DNA of 64,000 nt from Gnetum montanum. Lineage: Eukaryota; Streptophyta; Gnetopsida; Gnetales; Gnetaceae. The notes under the pieces are model-generated. The model was not told the DNA's origin, ran no database searches, and saw only the letters and a list, made by a program, of their open reading frames with translations. How positions within the stretch are numbered: position 1 is the stretch's first letter; the number at the start of each line of letters is the position of its first letter. Shown here one piece after another: positions 35,435-47,775 of this stretch. The stretch is from assembly GCA_015680685.1 (NCBI GenBank), contig MNCI01008366.1:381730-445729 (forward strand). Direction: 5' to 3'. A program made the position numbers and the translations under genes.

Positions 35435-38098
35435 ATGGCCAGGTAGAGAGCTTTCAGCTCTGCATTTTGCTCAATTTGTTTTCAGGTTTTTGATGTTTGC
35501 CTTTTGATTCAACTTTAATGACTTCTTCTCCTCCTTCCTCTCCCTTTTTTTCTCGTTTTTAAAATAATTGAGATGGCGTTGTGGGTCTCTGGTTTTCTGA
35601 ACTTTCTCCTTCGCTACTCGTAATGTTCTGCTGTAACCTCTGAAATTGTCTCAGCCAGATGCTGTTGAAAGTTGCTGTGACATTGCCGGATAAAATTTTT
35701 CAACTGAATATCATCTACCAACTCCAATTTTGTTTTTTTATATCGCTTGCTGTGTTATTTAGCGTTGTACAGTAATTTGATTTGATCTTACCCCGAAGCT
35801 CAATTAATTGTCCGTGAAAATACAGGGTACCTTATATTCTCGATGGACGAACGTTTGCGGTGAAAATCAAGCACTCAACGGAATTATTAAATTGGAGGAG
35901 TGATGTTAGCATATGTTGCCCGAACTGCAGTTTTGAAATCGACAATAGCTACGTATTTCTCTTGACTGAACTATATGACTTGATTAAAATTTAGTTTTGC
36001 ATTGTCCCACAATCACTATGCACAATAAAAGACTATTTTTTCTTAATGAATTAATGCTTCCTGTACATTAATTAATATAGTCTATATAACTTTTATTCCT
36101 TTTCTGAAATTTGCAAAAGTATTATCACGAAAGAGTCTGGAAAATGCTGGAAACCCTGAATGACACGTTAAAATTGTGACATTTATTTAATAGATACATG
36201 GAAATGAACATTTTAAGAGGGATAATGTTTACAGATGCAGCAAGATTGGCCTGGGTTCCCATTAGGTGTGAAATTTGATCCTACTGATCAAGAGCTTTTG
36301 AAACACTTACAAGCTAAATCTGGATGCGGTAACGAAAGACTTCATCCATTTATTGATGAATTTATTTCAACCTTGGATGGAAACAATGGTATCTGCTACA
36401 CACACCCAGAAAAACTTCCTGGTAATTTCTGATCATTCTTTACAATTTGTAATATTATCTCATTCATCGCTACTTTTGTTTGCTTACAAGTCTTTTTTGT
36501 CAACACATGCCACAGGGGTAACAAAGGATGGAAGCTGCATACACTTCTTTCATAAAACTGTCAAGGCTTATGCAACTGGTACCCGCAAACGTAGAAAGAT
36601 CCAGAAAAACGAGGATGATCCTTATGCAGAGGACGTAAGATGGCACAAAACAGGCAAAACAATGGCCATTTTGGATAATGGTGAGCAGATAGGATGGAAA
36701 AAAAGAATGGTTCTTTACGTGACACCTGGAAAAGGAATGAAAGCAAAAAAGACGAATTGGAAAATGCATCAATATCATCTTGGCACTGAGGAAGACGAGA
36801 AAGATAATGAATATGTAATATCAAAGGTGTTCTTTCAACATCAAGCAAAGCAGGAAGAGGTTGAATCAAGCAAACCAGGTCCTTTGACACCTTCAAGTGC
36901 TACCCCACCACCAGGTCCCTTGAAGCAGAATGCCTGCCCTGGGGATGAGAAAGAGCATGACTGGCTTTTGTCAAGTATGTTTTGTGATGAACATTTGCCA
37001 CCTGACACAGTTAAATATGGCTCTCCATTAGGAGTAGGAGATCACATAACAGAATCAAGTAAGGAGCAAGAGATGTTCAGTACTTCTTTGCCAACTCCTG
37101 TTAAATTAAATTCTTCTGCGAATGAAAGTGGTGAACAGAATCTCCTGCATCCAACCAATTCAGAGGTAGTGCACTCAGCATTTAGTACTAAGAGATGCAG
37201 AATTCATAATAATATTTTCAGATTTAACTAATTTTTTTTTTAGATTTAGAGGTCATCATTATCATCATCCTAGCCTTATCTTAAATGAGGTTTACTACAT
37301 GAGTCCTCTTTTATCATTTGCCTCTATGAACAGCTAGATATTTTTTATTTGCAATTTCTTGAAATCATCTTCAATTGTTTTTCCTCGTATATTCAGAGGC
37401 AATAGTTTAAAATCGACTTGTAAAAGAATGCACTTGGTTTCATGGTATTTATGTTTAGGTTGCAGAGGCAGGAAGTGAAAAGCAACATTTAGAACCAAAT
37501 GAAGAGGGAGACAGTTTCAGTGAAAGTTTCTTGCCAGATGTTTCTCTGGATTTACAACGTCTTGGAGAATCTGAGTTATTTGCAGATTCTCAAGAGCTGC
37601 TGGACACTCTATTTTGTGCTGAGACATTGAACGTTACACCTAATCAAGAGACAATGGAGGAGGAACAAGGTGTTGCACCTTGGCCTGAGGGAGGACGTGT
37701 AATTGCTGATGCAGATGAAGGACGTGCACCTGCATCTCCTAAACAAAATGTCACAACTTTTCCTGAAGAAGGACATGTCATAGGTGGTGGTGATAATATA
37801 CAAGACGTTCCTAGACCGGTATCTCCTTCTCTAGCAAATATTTATGTTGATAGTCTCCCAGAGGTTCAATTCAATGCGAGTCTATGCTAGCTGCTTTCTT
37901 TGTTCTTTTAATTTTTTTTAAAAAACTTTGGATTTTAGCATCAGACTTACTGCTTTGCCATTGAATGATTCGTAGGAATCACCGTTTAGCTCCCAAGCAA
38001 GTTTGCCAGGATGGATAAACAAAATATTTAACTTTTCAGAAAATGATAGCCAAGGTGTAATGGATGATAACATTATGGAAGATGGTCAATTCATATGA
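35435..38098 (+). CDS. SOG1-like NAC transcription factor, copy 2 (six exons, GC donor)
   Basis: Predicted joins: 35435-35442, 35826-35952, 36235-36421, 36516-37165, 37459-37875, 37976-38098; 1512 bases, 503 residues. Exon phases match copy 1, including the eight-base first exon (ATGGCCAG). The NAC domain is complete but has GWKKRMVLY and NWKMHQYHL where copy 1 has GCKKIMVLY and NWVMHQYHL. Only three SQ motifs remain (Ser368, 469, 488): the other four copy-1 sites read LQ, SE, SP and GQ. Intron 5 begins GCGAGT instead of GTGAGT. If it is not spliced, the protein ends five codons later (TAG 37888-37890) and loses the last exon with two of the three SQ motifs. Intron 1 is 383 bases against 1232 in copy 1. 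It may be a diverging paralogue or an early pseudogene. Confidence 0.8.
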
Positions 38099-40908
38099 AC
38101 GCGGCTACCTTGATTGCAAAAGCTATCACAAGACATTATTTCATAAAGCCTGTACATAATTATCACATACCTATTTTATAACGCCTCGACAGATTTTGCA
38201 GATTGAACATGCAGAAATTTTGGGTGCAACGAACTTTATTTTTTTGGTTCAAGGATGAAACTGTTGTTTGGATGTCTTTTTTGGCGAGAAGTGCATTTTT
38301 GAAGCTACTCTGAACTTGAAATTACAACTGTTGCGTCCACGATGGATGGAAGGTGGCTTATGTTACTCAGAGCTCAGTAGATTACTTTACCATAAGAATT
38401 GAAGACGGATTCACAGTGAAGAAAATGTTAAAATCATGCATTTTGGCAGATATAGACAAACATGGACTTGCCTCTCTCTTATTTATGGATTTTAGCTTGA
38501 TCTTACTACAAAGGAAAAATTGAGGAGGGAGAAAAAATGCAGGCATTGAGACTGCAGCAACGTACGAATTTGTGTTTTGACAAGCGGAAATTTTGATATT
38601 AGCAGAGACATTCATACACTTCATCTGATTTAAAGTATGCAAGACTGATTCATTAAGCTGACTTTAAAAACGAGTCAAATGTTAGTGTATAAAGTATGAA
38701 ATGTTTTCCTTGCTTTGTTAAGTGGTATGTTATGTAAGCTTGATGCACTGGATTAGTGTTTTCTTTGCAGGGAGTGTACACCTACGAATCTACTTGCTTA
38801 TACACCTGTATTTTTGGAAATTAATAAGTGTAAATCCCATTTTATTGGGCTAACATAGGGAAAGATTCTCTAAATAGGATTTATTCCTGAAATGGAAACT
38901 GGGTTTATGTGGTTCATTCTTTTACATAATGCCTATGTATCGTGGCATACTGTTGGAATTGAGTTTCTGACTTATCATTGTGCTAAATGCATTTGGGGAG
39001 CGCTGATGTTTGCTGTGCCTTTGGGTCAATAGGCGTTGTAAAATTTCCCACGTTTTACAAGTTCTAATGCGAAACTAATGCGAAAGTTTTCGAGTAACAA
39101 AAGGGAAAATTTAATAAATAATTATGTTTAAGAATTTTTAAAAATTGTATAGTAAAGAAGTTTAGAAGTCATTGATTAAGTTTAAATTTTTTTAAAAACA
39201 TTTAAGCTTTTATATTTATTCTGATAACTGATTTTGCTGTGATATCTTTTAGTCAGTCATGTTGCAAATAAGATGCTTCATTTTGTTATCAATGATGTTG
39301 TGTATAAATAATTGGTTGTTGATTGTATACTCATTCAAATTTAGAGTTGCTTTGGGATCCAAGTTTTGCTTGACATTTAAATAATGCCATGTAATAACAT
39401 AACATTCAAATCATTTATAATTAATACTATTGTTATTTTATTTTTTTGCTTGTTAAGTTAGGTAATGCAATGATGGTGTAGCATGTTCTAGATATTCAAT
39501 CAACATGAAGTGTTGATTTGTAAGTGGATTCTAAATTTTGATGCTTAATCTGAAACATATTTTAAGGTATTAAAGTTCTATGTTTCATTGAACTATTTAA
39601 TCCTTTGTTGACTTTAAGATTCTAAACATCAAATTACTAATATTTTCAGTCCCATTAAACAAATACAATCCATTTCTACACTAGTTGGTCCTTGTAGATA
39701 CTCTTAATTGTAAAAAGGAATTGGTATTGCAAGAAGTCAGGAATAGTTACATTTAGTCAATTATATATTATAATATTCTTAGTTCTTGCAACTTTTGTTA
39801 TCATGAAGAATATTTGTTTAATGTTTGTATTTTTCTATGATTAAGAAAAATAATCCAAAGTTAAAGATATAAAAAATCAAGTCAATGTTAAGGATAAGAA
39901 TAATCAAATGTTAAAAAAAAAAAGCCGAAGAAGACAGGATCTTCTAGAAATGTTTTTTATACTATAATTGAACATATAGGTCATAAGATGAATCTATCCT
40001 TATCTGATAAGAACAGTGTTAGCTCAAAGATCAAAACTAATGTTGGCAAGTAAGCTTTGTTGATGGTAAATATTTTTGACTTAAGGTTTACATTAGCTAG
40101 CAAAGTAGTGGGGATATAGAATATGTTGATATTTTGTCATACCTTTCTATTTCTACATCAAATACTTTTTCTATTTTAAGTAAGTATGGATGTTGAAAGT
40201 GAATTTTGTTGTTAGGGCAAGATCATCCTTCTTACTAACAATTAGCTTTCCTCTCTTGATTTTTCAAAAATATCAATTACAATACTATACAAATGAGGAA
40301 TATCCTTAAAATTAAAAAGTTTTTCCTTTTCATGTTGTTTTTCATGTTTTTTTACTCAAAGTTCAAACATGTGATGTACTTTGAAATCATTTTCTGATGA
40401 TCAATATTATTTTTGAGGTTTGATAATACTCTAATAACTTGGTGGTATTATAATAATATTGAGTGACATTTTCTTCTTCATTACCTAGAGCCTCAATGCT
40501 CATTTGCCCAAGTAAGGTTCCAAGAGCAAAAACCTAACTTCTTTTTTCAAGTGGTTGTGCTTAGGCTCAAACCCATGTCTTTAAACTTCACAAACAAGCA
40601 CCTTATCATCACTTCAAATGATAGTCCCTAATGATATTGAATTATTTAGTTTGCTAAATATTATTTTAATAAATGTTTGAGATCTTTTTATTAATTTTTG
40701 TTATTTAATACATCAATAAGCATGGTTTTGCAAGTGTATAGCATGAGACTACACCAATCAATTTCATATTACCATGGGAAATATCATATTTAAAATTATC
40801 AATAAAACCACTTCAACCACACCTCCATCTTCCATTAACAAGGGGTTATTTCAATGAGGACAATGTAGTCCTTATAATTCTAAAAACTTTCATAAACCTT
40901 ATGGTTGT
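38099..40908. other. 3' flank of NAC copy 2, then AT-rich intergenic DNA
   Basis: To about 39070 it is duplicated from copy 1. From there to 40908 no gene is recognised. A minus-strand segment at about 40550-40625 has a GGGTTTGAGCC box-B-like word and may be another decayed SINE. The rest shows nothing I can support. Confidence 0.4.
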
Positions 40909-41770
40909 TGATGAGTCGTGAATCTGTCAGCTCTCATATCGGATACCCAACATCAAAGCCAGGAAGCAATGTCAGATATCCGATGTCATCTCCTTTGTGC
41001 ATGCCTATAAATACAGCACTTGGGTGCACGGTTTGGGGGGCCAGTAATAGAGTTTTAGTTTTAATTCTTAGTTTTTGATAGTCTTTCTTAGAGTTATGTT
41101 GTTCCTAGTGCATGTTGCAGTGTGATGTTTGTAATCGTGTGGTACCTTTGTTAGAGTGTGATGTACTTGGACATGTTACATGATTGGAAATAAAGATCGA
41201 GATTGCTCCCATCATTGTAGCATCCACTTAGATTATTATTGCTTTAATTATTTAATTGTTTAATTATTTACTATTTTTTTTAGTTAACGTTTCCATTTAT
41301 TGCTATTTACTATTCTTGTCATTAAGCGGAATGAGTACGCCTTAATCACGAGCACTTAAGTGTAAGAACTTGGTAATCCAGTAGTGTATCATTTGGCACA
41401 CCTAGTGACATATGCTTGGGAATCCCAGAAGTAGTCTCATGAAGCCCAAGGCGTGCATGGACGACTACGAGTGGATACTCATCGCACGTAGGCTAGCTTA
41501 GATTTTACTCTCCATTGTTCAGTAGCTTAATTAATTCATCTCTTTGTCATCATTAGGAGTAGCATAGAATTAGACAACATCATATGCCTCACTTTGGACT
41601 AAACCATATGTGACAAAGCTACCACTAGTCCAAGTGGGAAGATAATGAATTGCCATCAGAGCATAATGATCCAGATACCACAACTAGTCCTATCCCTGGA
41701 ATTCGACTGAATCGTGCATGAACGCTTGTGATTCATATGGTTGACCATAGGGGTACCTCGCAGCTCATCA
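40909..41770 (+). repeat. Solo LTR D (same family as A-C)
   Basis: It starts TGATGAGTCG and ends CAGCTCATCA. The TATA element CTATAAATAC lies at about 41006-41015. The TTGGTAATCC words are near 41370-41430. No internal region, primer site or polypurine tract is attached, so it is a solo LTR left by recombination. The flanks GTTGT and GTCGC differ by two C-to-T changes and probably are the decayed target duplication. Confidence 0.8.
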
Positions 41771-43200
41771 GTCGCAAAACCCATAAGGAAGGAGGAAGAT
41801 GAAAGTACTAATGAAGGACAAGATGGGTATATCATCAAGGGGATTTGTTGCCTCCACAAGACACTATCTTGGGATCCGTTATTTTGGCACATAGCTATAA
41901 AGACAACAAGATACTGGTAGGTAAAAGCAAGGCATAAATTTCAAGAACAAATCCACTTGATAAGTCATTGAAAAGACATGTGATCCATGTTTGAATGTAG
42001 GCCTCTATTAAGTGGGGGAGTTAATTAATAATTTAAATTTAAGGGGNNNNNNNNNNNNNNNNNNNNNNNNNNNNNNNNNNNNNNNNNNNNNNNNNNNNNN
42101 NNNNNNNNNNNNNNNNNNNNNNNNNNNNNNNNNNNNNNNNNNNNNNNNNNNNNNNNNNNNNNNNNNNNNNNNNNNNNNNNNNNNNNNNNNNNNNNNNNNN
42201 NNNNNNNNNNNNNNNNNNNNNNNNNNNNNNNNNNNNNNNNNNNNNNNNNNNNNNNNNNNNNNNNNNNNNNNNNNNNNNNNNNNNNNGGGTTGCAGGGGGG
42301 ATGTGGGGGTGCCAAACCTAATTAATTACTAAATTTAAAAACCTTGATAGGTTACTTGAAGGACAAGTGTCCATGTTCAAAGGTAAACCTTTGTCAAGAA
42401 AAACTTCTTAGGAATCCTCTTAACATATGAATAGAAAGAAATGTGTGTTATGTTCAAAGCTACTCCTCTAGTGAGGATGTAACCAATGTCCAAAGGTACT
42501 TCTTTGACCAATGATCTAGGATAATATTACTATTAATTAATTAACTAGAAAATTAATTTACTCCATATTATTTGTCCTAACAATTTAACAAGTTAGCCTT
42601 GTAGGTATGCTTCATTTTCAATTGACTCTAAGATGGTAGTTTTGGTGACAATACACTTCAATGCCATTGAAAGAGATATGACCTCATCTTGATTCCAGAT
42701 AGAAGAGTAAGGTTATTCTCATTAATAATATTTTACACATGAGGCACATTATGTTCATGTGTAAGGTACCTTACATCTTTAACTATTCTCTTTCATTCTC
42801 TCTCATCATGGCACCTCATTTACTTATTATAAATTATTATTTCCATAGTTTTGATAATGTGAAATGGGTAATTGCAAATCACTAATGGACATTCTTTTGA
42901 TTTATGTTTTTTGTTGATACTAATCTACAAGGATGTCTATGGACATCTTAGTTACTAATTACCCAAGGGTAAGAAGATATCGACTTACTATAGGAAGGAT
43001 CTACTTGAACTCTTATTGGTGATTGATCACATTTTCATTACAAAGTCTAAAGAAAATATGTGTCTTATTTTAACCTTGAAAATAGTTTATTTTATCTTTC
43101 AATACATTTTACAAAAAATATCATCTTTTGTAAATCCAAATTATGGATTGGATTTTACAAGGCAATATTGAGTTATAAAATTTTAATTAGACTATATGTT
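41771..43200. other. Unassigned stretch containing the sequence gap
   Basis: No gene is recognised on either side of the gap. Frames reported across the gap would be artefacts of N bases. Confidence 0.5.
42047..42286. other. Assembly gap (240 N)
   Basis: The gap is preceded by TTTAAATTTAAGGGG and followed by GGGTTGCAGGGGGGATGTGG. AT-rich words on the two sides (TTAATTAATAATTTAAATTT and CTAATTAATTACTAAATTTA) are similar direct repeats, suggesting a collapsed or unsequenced G-rich repeat unit. Confidence 0.95.
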
Positions 43201-43570
43201 GTGGGGGTAAATAGGATTTAAAAATATCTTTTATTTATCATGAGTTGTGGCCCTTCATGGTCCCATACCAATCTCACCAAAAGTCATGGTTTATAACTAT
43301 TTTACGAGTAGAAATAATGTCTATGTTTCTTGTAGTTGTGAGTTGTGGTCTAATTGCAACTTGCTTGTGATATTGGATTTTTCAAGTAGAATATAGATCA
43401 TGAGTCATACTCAATCATAGTTTACTCACAATTTTAGTTCTGATCACGTTAACCTCATTGCAAGTGCTCTATCAATTATAGTTCAATCACAATTACCTTA
43501 CAAATGATCAAAAGTCAGAGTTAAGGTTGAGAAAGAAAACCTCATAAGTTCTAGGATGGTTTATGGCTCA
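43200..43570. repeat. Dispersed repeat, copy near E
   Basis: This block of about 350 bases, rich in words such as CAATCATAGTT, CTCACAATT and AGTTAAGGTTGAGAAAG, is alignable with about 52680-53000. It does not code for a recognisable protein. The two copies lie outside the E/G insertion, on opposite sides. Confidence 0.45.
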
Positions 43571-43586
43571 AGGCTTGAAGGAGAAC

Positions 43587-44424
43587 TGATGAGCGGTGAG
43601 GTACCCCCTACACCCAACCATATGAATCACAAGTGTTCATGCATGATCTAGTTGAACTCCATGTATGGGACTGGTTGTGGCATTTAGATTGTTATGCCTT
43701 GATTGCAATTCGTTGTCTTTCCACTTGGACTAGTGTTAGCTTTGTCATGTATGGTTTAGTCCAAAGTGAGGCATATGAAAATTGATGTTGTTTTGGCTGT
43801 ATGCTACTCCTAACAATAATAAAGAAATTGATCATTTAACTAATTAACAATGAAAAGTAAAGTCTAAACTAGCCTATGGGCGATGAGTGTTTGTTCCTAG
43901 TGAGGCATATGATAATTGATATGTGCATCCTGAATGCATGTATCCACTACTGGGATTACCAAGCGCTATGCTACTGGGTGAACCAAGCAATAATGTTGCT
44001 AAGGTTACCAAGTGAATACATGTTTATGCGTGAAACCGGTTGTGCTCATTCTGCCAATTCATAAATATGCATGGAAATGTAAATATTAACTAAGTACATG
44101 AAATATAAATTGCATTAAAAGTAAATTTAATCTAAGTTAAAGTGTTGTAATGAATAAGAATCAATCTCTATCTTGTTGTCGTCCATGGAATGTGTCCAAG
44201 TAGATTACCACTCGAATAAGATGTTGTACAACTAACTTAGATCCACACTACATGCACTCACTAACTGTTTGGCTACTTTATTAACTAATATGACTCCAAA
44301 CTATGTGCCCAAGTGCTATATTTATAGGATGGCACACATCCCACAATATTGGAGATCTGACATTACATCTCAACCCTCGATATTAGGTATTCGATATCAT
44401 AGTCAACAAAAATACACTTCATCA
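43587..44424 (-). repeat. Element E 3' LTR
   Basis: It starts TGATGAGCGG on the plus strand and ends CACTTCATCA. A minus-strand TATA (CTATAAATATAG) is at about 44318-44330. The TTACCAAGC words are at about 43955-44015. The polypurine tract follows at 44425. Confidence 0.85.
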
Positions 44425-47156
44425 TATCCCCACGACTAAATGAAAACTCGTCCTTGAGTGAACAAAATGATAAACAAGTCCCTTACAAAATATTGGGAAG
44501 GTATAGGATTATTCATTGATATGCAAACTACTAACTGACTCTGAATGTTGCATTACAAAATTTTATTCGAGTGGACAGAGTGACAAAAAGACTAGATAGA
44601 CATTGAAGATTACAAAATTTGCAGAGTTCTTCAAAAATCTACTGAAGATGATTCTTGATGATTCTTCTTGTTGACGCTAGTGGTAGTAGACTTCCAACCT
44701 TGATTGTTATGTCAATGCTTCTCTGGTTATGTAGAACATCCTTGAAGGATGCACTAAAATTTCTTCTCATTGTCCCATGGATCTAGCAAACATGTGAAGT
44801 TTGAGCTACTATCTTAGATGTGCTATGATTTGTCCATGAGCAAATCCTCCATTGTCCCCCTCTTGGCTTTGTTTTCATGCTTGGTAAAAGACCTTCTTTC
44901 TTAGGCATTTCTTTTAGCATCACCTGCAGTCACCAAAGGATCAACATTAGTTTTGGTAAATTTTTCCTTAATAATCAACCCTTTTTGAATTCCTTAGTTT
45001 GCATTTAAGCACAAGGTGATGACAACATACTATGAACAAGGCTATGAGGTAACTAAAATCATTAAGTTGTTCATATTATTTTGATCAATTACTATTAGTT
45101 ACCATAATGTTCAAAAATAGGATGTTAGAAAAATTTCAAAGTGGACAATGCTAGCCCCCATGACTAATAAGCATAACTTCGGAAGCACACAAATTTTCAA
45201 ACAATTGGAACCAAAGGTTTGATTTAGAAGATTACCAATAAGTATAAATGAATATGGAAATAGAAAAGTAAGAAAATTTAATGAAAAAAATAAGAATTAG
45301 TCCCAAAATTATGCATAAATTTAGACAAACTATCATTGATGATCTAGAAGATGTGAAGGTCAGTTCAAAGCCATGATTAACAAAAGTTATGCAAGTGGAT
45401 CCTCCCCAAAGCAGGCTCCTACCATAATGCCCTTGCATAACCACTTCTATTGATGTCCATGGGCACTTGAGAAGTTAAATGTAGATCATGCCTTTGTTCC
45501 AAACAAGACACAACTACCATGGCTAGTATGTTGCACTATACTACACAAAACCAAAAGGCTCATAATCGCATGTAGCAGTAAGGTGAATAATGGGCTGAGA
45601 GGGGATTGCAGAGATCAGGATGTAAGGTACTTGACCATGTCCACAATAGGTTCTTGTGAAAAAACTGAGTAAAATGATCAGCATACCTATTTATCCAAGT
45701 TTAGACCAAGTTCATACCATGAACAATGACCTTGTATTGATGTGTTCCATTTCGCCAACCACCATGAGTCCACAACCACCTCAAAGAACAATCATCACTC
45801 TAAAAAGAGAAGAAAAGAGAAGAAGGAAGGAAGGGTCTTAGTTAGAGGGGCACCTTCAGGCATGGGCAACATGTCTTTCCAGCCCCATAACCAGTGCTTG
45901 TAGCCTGTTATTGTGTTTAAGGGGTGTGCTTTGAATTTCCATTATTGTTTTTTTTTTTTTTACTTTTTTTTTCTTTTTTGCATTTTATTTCATTTTTTGA
46001 ATTTTATATTTTTTTTGAAATGGAAACCACACCATGCAAAGGTAGAGCTTCCTTGTTATTGGTTGACAGAGGAGTGATGATATGTTCCAAGAGAAGTCAT
46101 AAACCACATGAAGGAAGTCAAGAAGTGAACCCAACAAGTCCCCTTGAGGTCACACCCTTTGCTATTCCCTCTTGGTCATTTCCTCTTTCTTCAAGGTATA
46201 ATGATCATTGATGAATTTTAGTTTCATAAAAAAAGAACCAAATTGTTTCCATGAAAAAGACCTTTTATTCAAAGAACTAGAGGGATCGATGAGGTGGTCC
46301 CATTACTTTACACAATTACTTACCCAATCATCTTGATAACATAGCACAAAACCCAACACATAGCATTGACTTCTATATCATGACGTGGCAATATTATTAA
46401 CAAAAACATAAAATACATTTATAAAACAGAAAGAGAATGACTCAAGAAAAGAGAAAAATATAAAGAAATGAAAAGCATATTAAGAATCAAAAATTTTTGG
46501 AAGAAATAGGAAAATGATAAAAAAATTGTAAAATAGAAAAGTGAAAAACACTTATTAGTTCTTGAACTAGGATGGAGCATCTCCCCCATGACTAATCTTA
46601 TGGCCGCACATTTAGGAGATCAACTACACAATCCCTTGGTTATACACCACCAGTTTCTCATCTATCACCATTACTGATTTAATTAATTGTGTGATAGCAC
46701 ATCTAACATTGGTAATAGTCTCGTCTGGATCATTCGAAGATGTATCTTCATCTGGACTTGAAGGTACTTCCATTTTGGGGGTTCCAAATGTGTTTGCTTC
46801 TTTTTCTTGATTTTCTATTTTAATTCTGGGGTCTACATGCTTAATATCCTCTTTTGGTGTATAATAAAAGTGTAAGATATCTATGTCTAAGTCCTTTATT
46901 TAGTTTGTTTTCTTAAGTTTAGAACTAATAAGTGGGTTAGATGCCTCTATGCATCCTTGAAACAATTTTATATTCTCACTTTCAAACCACTAGGTGTGTT
47001 CTGGTTTAATGGCTACTACGTAGACTGGTTTTTGTTCACACACTTGTTCCTGAACTTTGTTGTGGGTTGCGTTAATATTTTGAATTTCTGATCCACAACT
47101 GCACCCTTTACTATTAGTGATGCATGGATTTTTCTATCTCTCCACAATGATAAGTT
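44425..47156 (-). other. Element E 3' half of internal region
   Basis: Read on the minus strand from 47156 it carries the decayed carboxyl end of the polyprotein (KNPCITNSKGC, KPVYVVAIKPEH, ASNPLISSKLKK), which aligns with the part of B just after the protease. The protease core is absent. From about 46590 downward it is non-coding, with blocks shared with A and B (46575-46600, 45840-46060, 45390-45440). Polypurine-like sites lie at 44425-44436, about 45150-45163 and about 46579-46592. Confidence 0.65.
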
Positions 47157-47163
47157 TATCATT
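47146..47163. repeat. Palindromic rearrangement junction
   Basis: The junction between the E internal sequence and the inverted partial LTR reads AATGATAA-GT-TTATCATT, an 8-base perfect inverted repeat around two bases. Such a foldback is a plausible template-switch point. Confidence 0.7.
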
Positions 47164-47646
47164 TATTGCTCTTTATCATTTTCTTTCATTACGCGAAATG
47201 AGTACAACTAATCGCGAGTGCCTAAGTGGAACTATTTGGTAACCCCAAGAGCATTATTGCTTGGTTCACCCAGGAGGATAGCACTTGGTAATCCCAGTAG
47301 TGGATACGTGGGTTTAGGATGTGTACGACAAGTTGGGAATGAATACTCATCACCCATAGGCTAATTTAGACTTTACTTTCCATTGTTAATTAGTTAAATA
47401 ATTGATTTCTTTATTATTGTTAGGAGTAGCATACGACTAAAACAACATTAATTATCATATGCCTCACTCTGGACTAAACCATACATGACAAAGCTACCAT
47501 TAGTTCAAGTGGGAAGATAGTGAATTGTAATCAAGGCATAATGATCTAGATTCCACAACCAATCCCATCCATGAAATTTGATTAGATCATGCATGAACGC
47601 TTGTGATTTGTATGGTTGGGCATAGTGGGTACCTCGCTACTCATCA
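47157..47646 (+). repeat. Element G partial LTR (inverted inside E)
   Basis: This is a forward LTR lacking about its first 380 bases. It begins at a point matching about 41285 of solo LTR D and ends CTACTCATCA. A tRNA-Asp primer site follows directly (TTGGTGTCGTTGCCAGGGA, 47647-47665). Confidence 0.82.
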
Positions 47647-47665
47647 TTGGTGTCGTTGCCAGGGA
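47647..47665 (+). promoter_or_regulatory. Element G primer binding site (tRNA-Asp)
   Basis: TGGTGTCGTTGCCAGGGA lies one base after the LTR end and complements the tRNA-Asp 3' end with two transitions. Here, unlike at 50843-50917, the match ends after the normal 18 bases. Confidence 0.8.
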
Positions 47666-47775
47666 TGGTGCTAGTTATCTAGATTAGTTATATTATACAT
47701 ATCATTGTAAAGGTATTATCAATCTCTCTTAGAAAATATTAATATTTTAAGTCACACACATTATCAGGTTAAATC

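Noticed and set aside
42012-42332. Open frames on both strands across 42012-42332
   Set aside because: They consist mainly of N and are artefacts of the gap.
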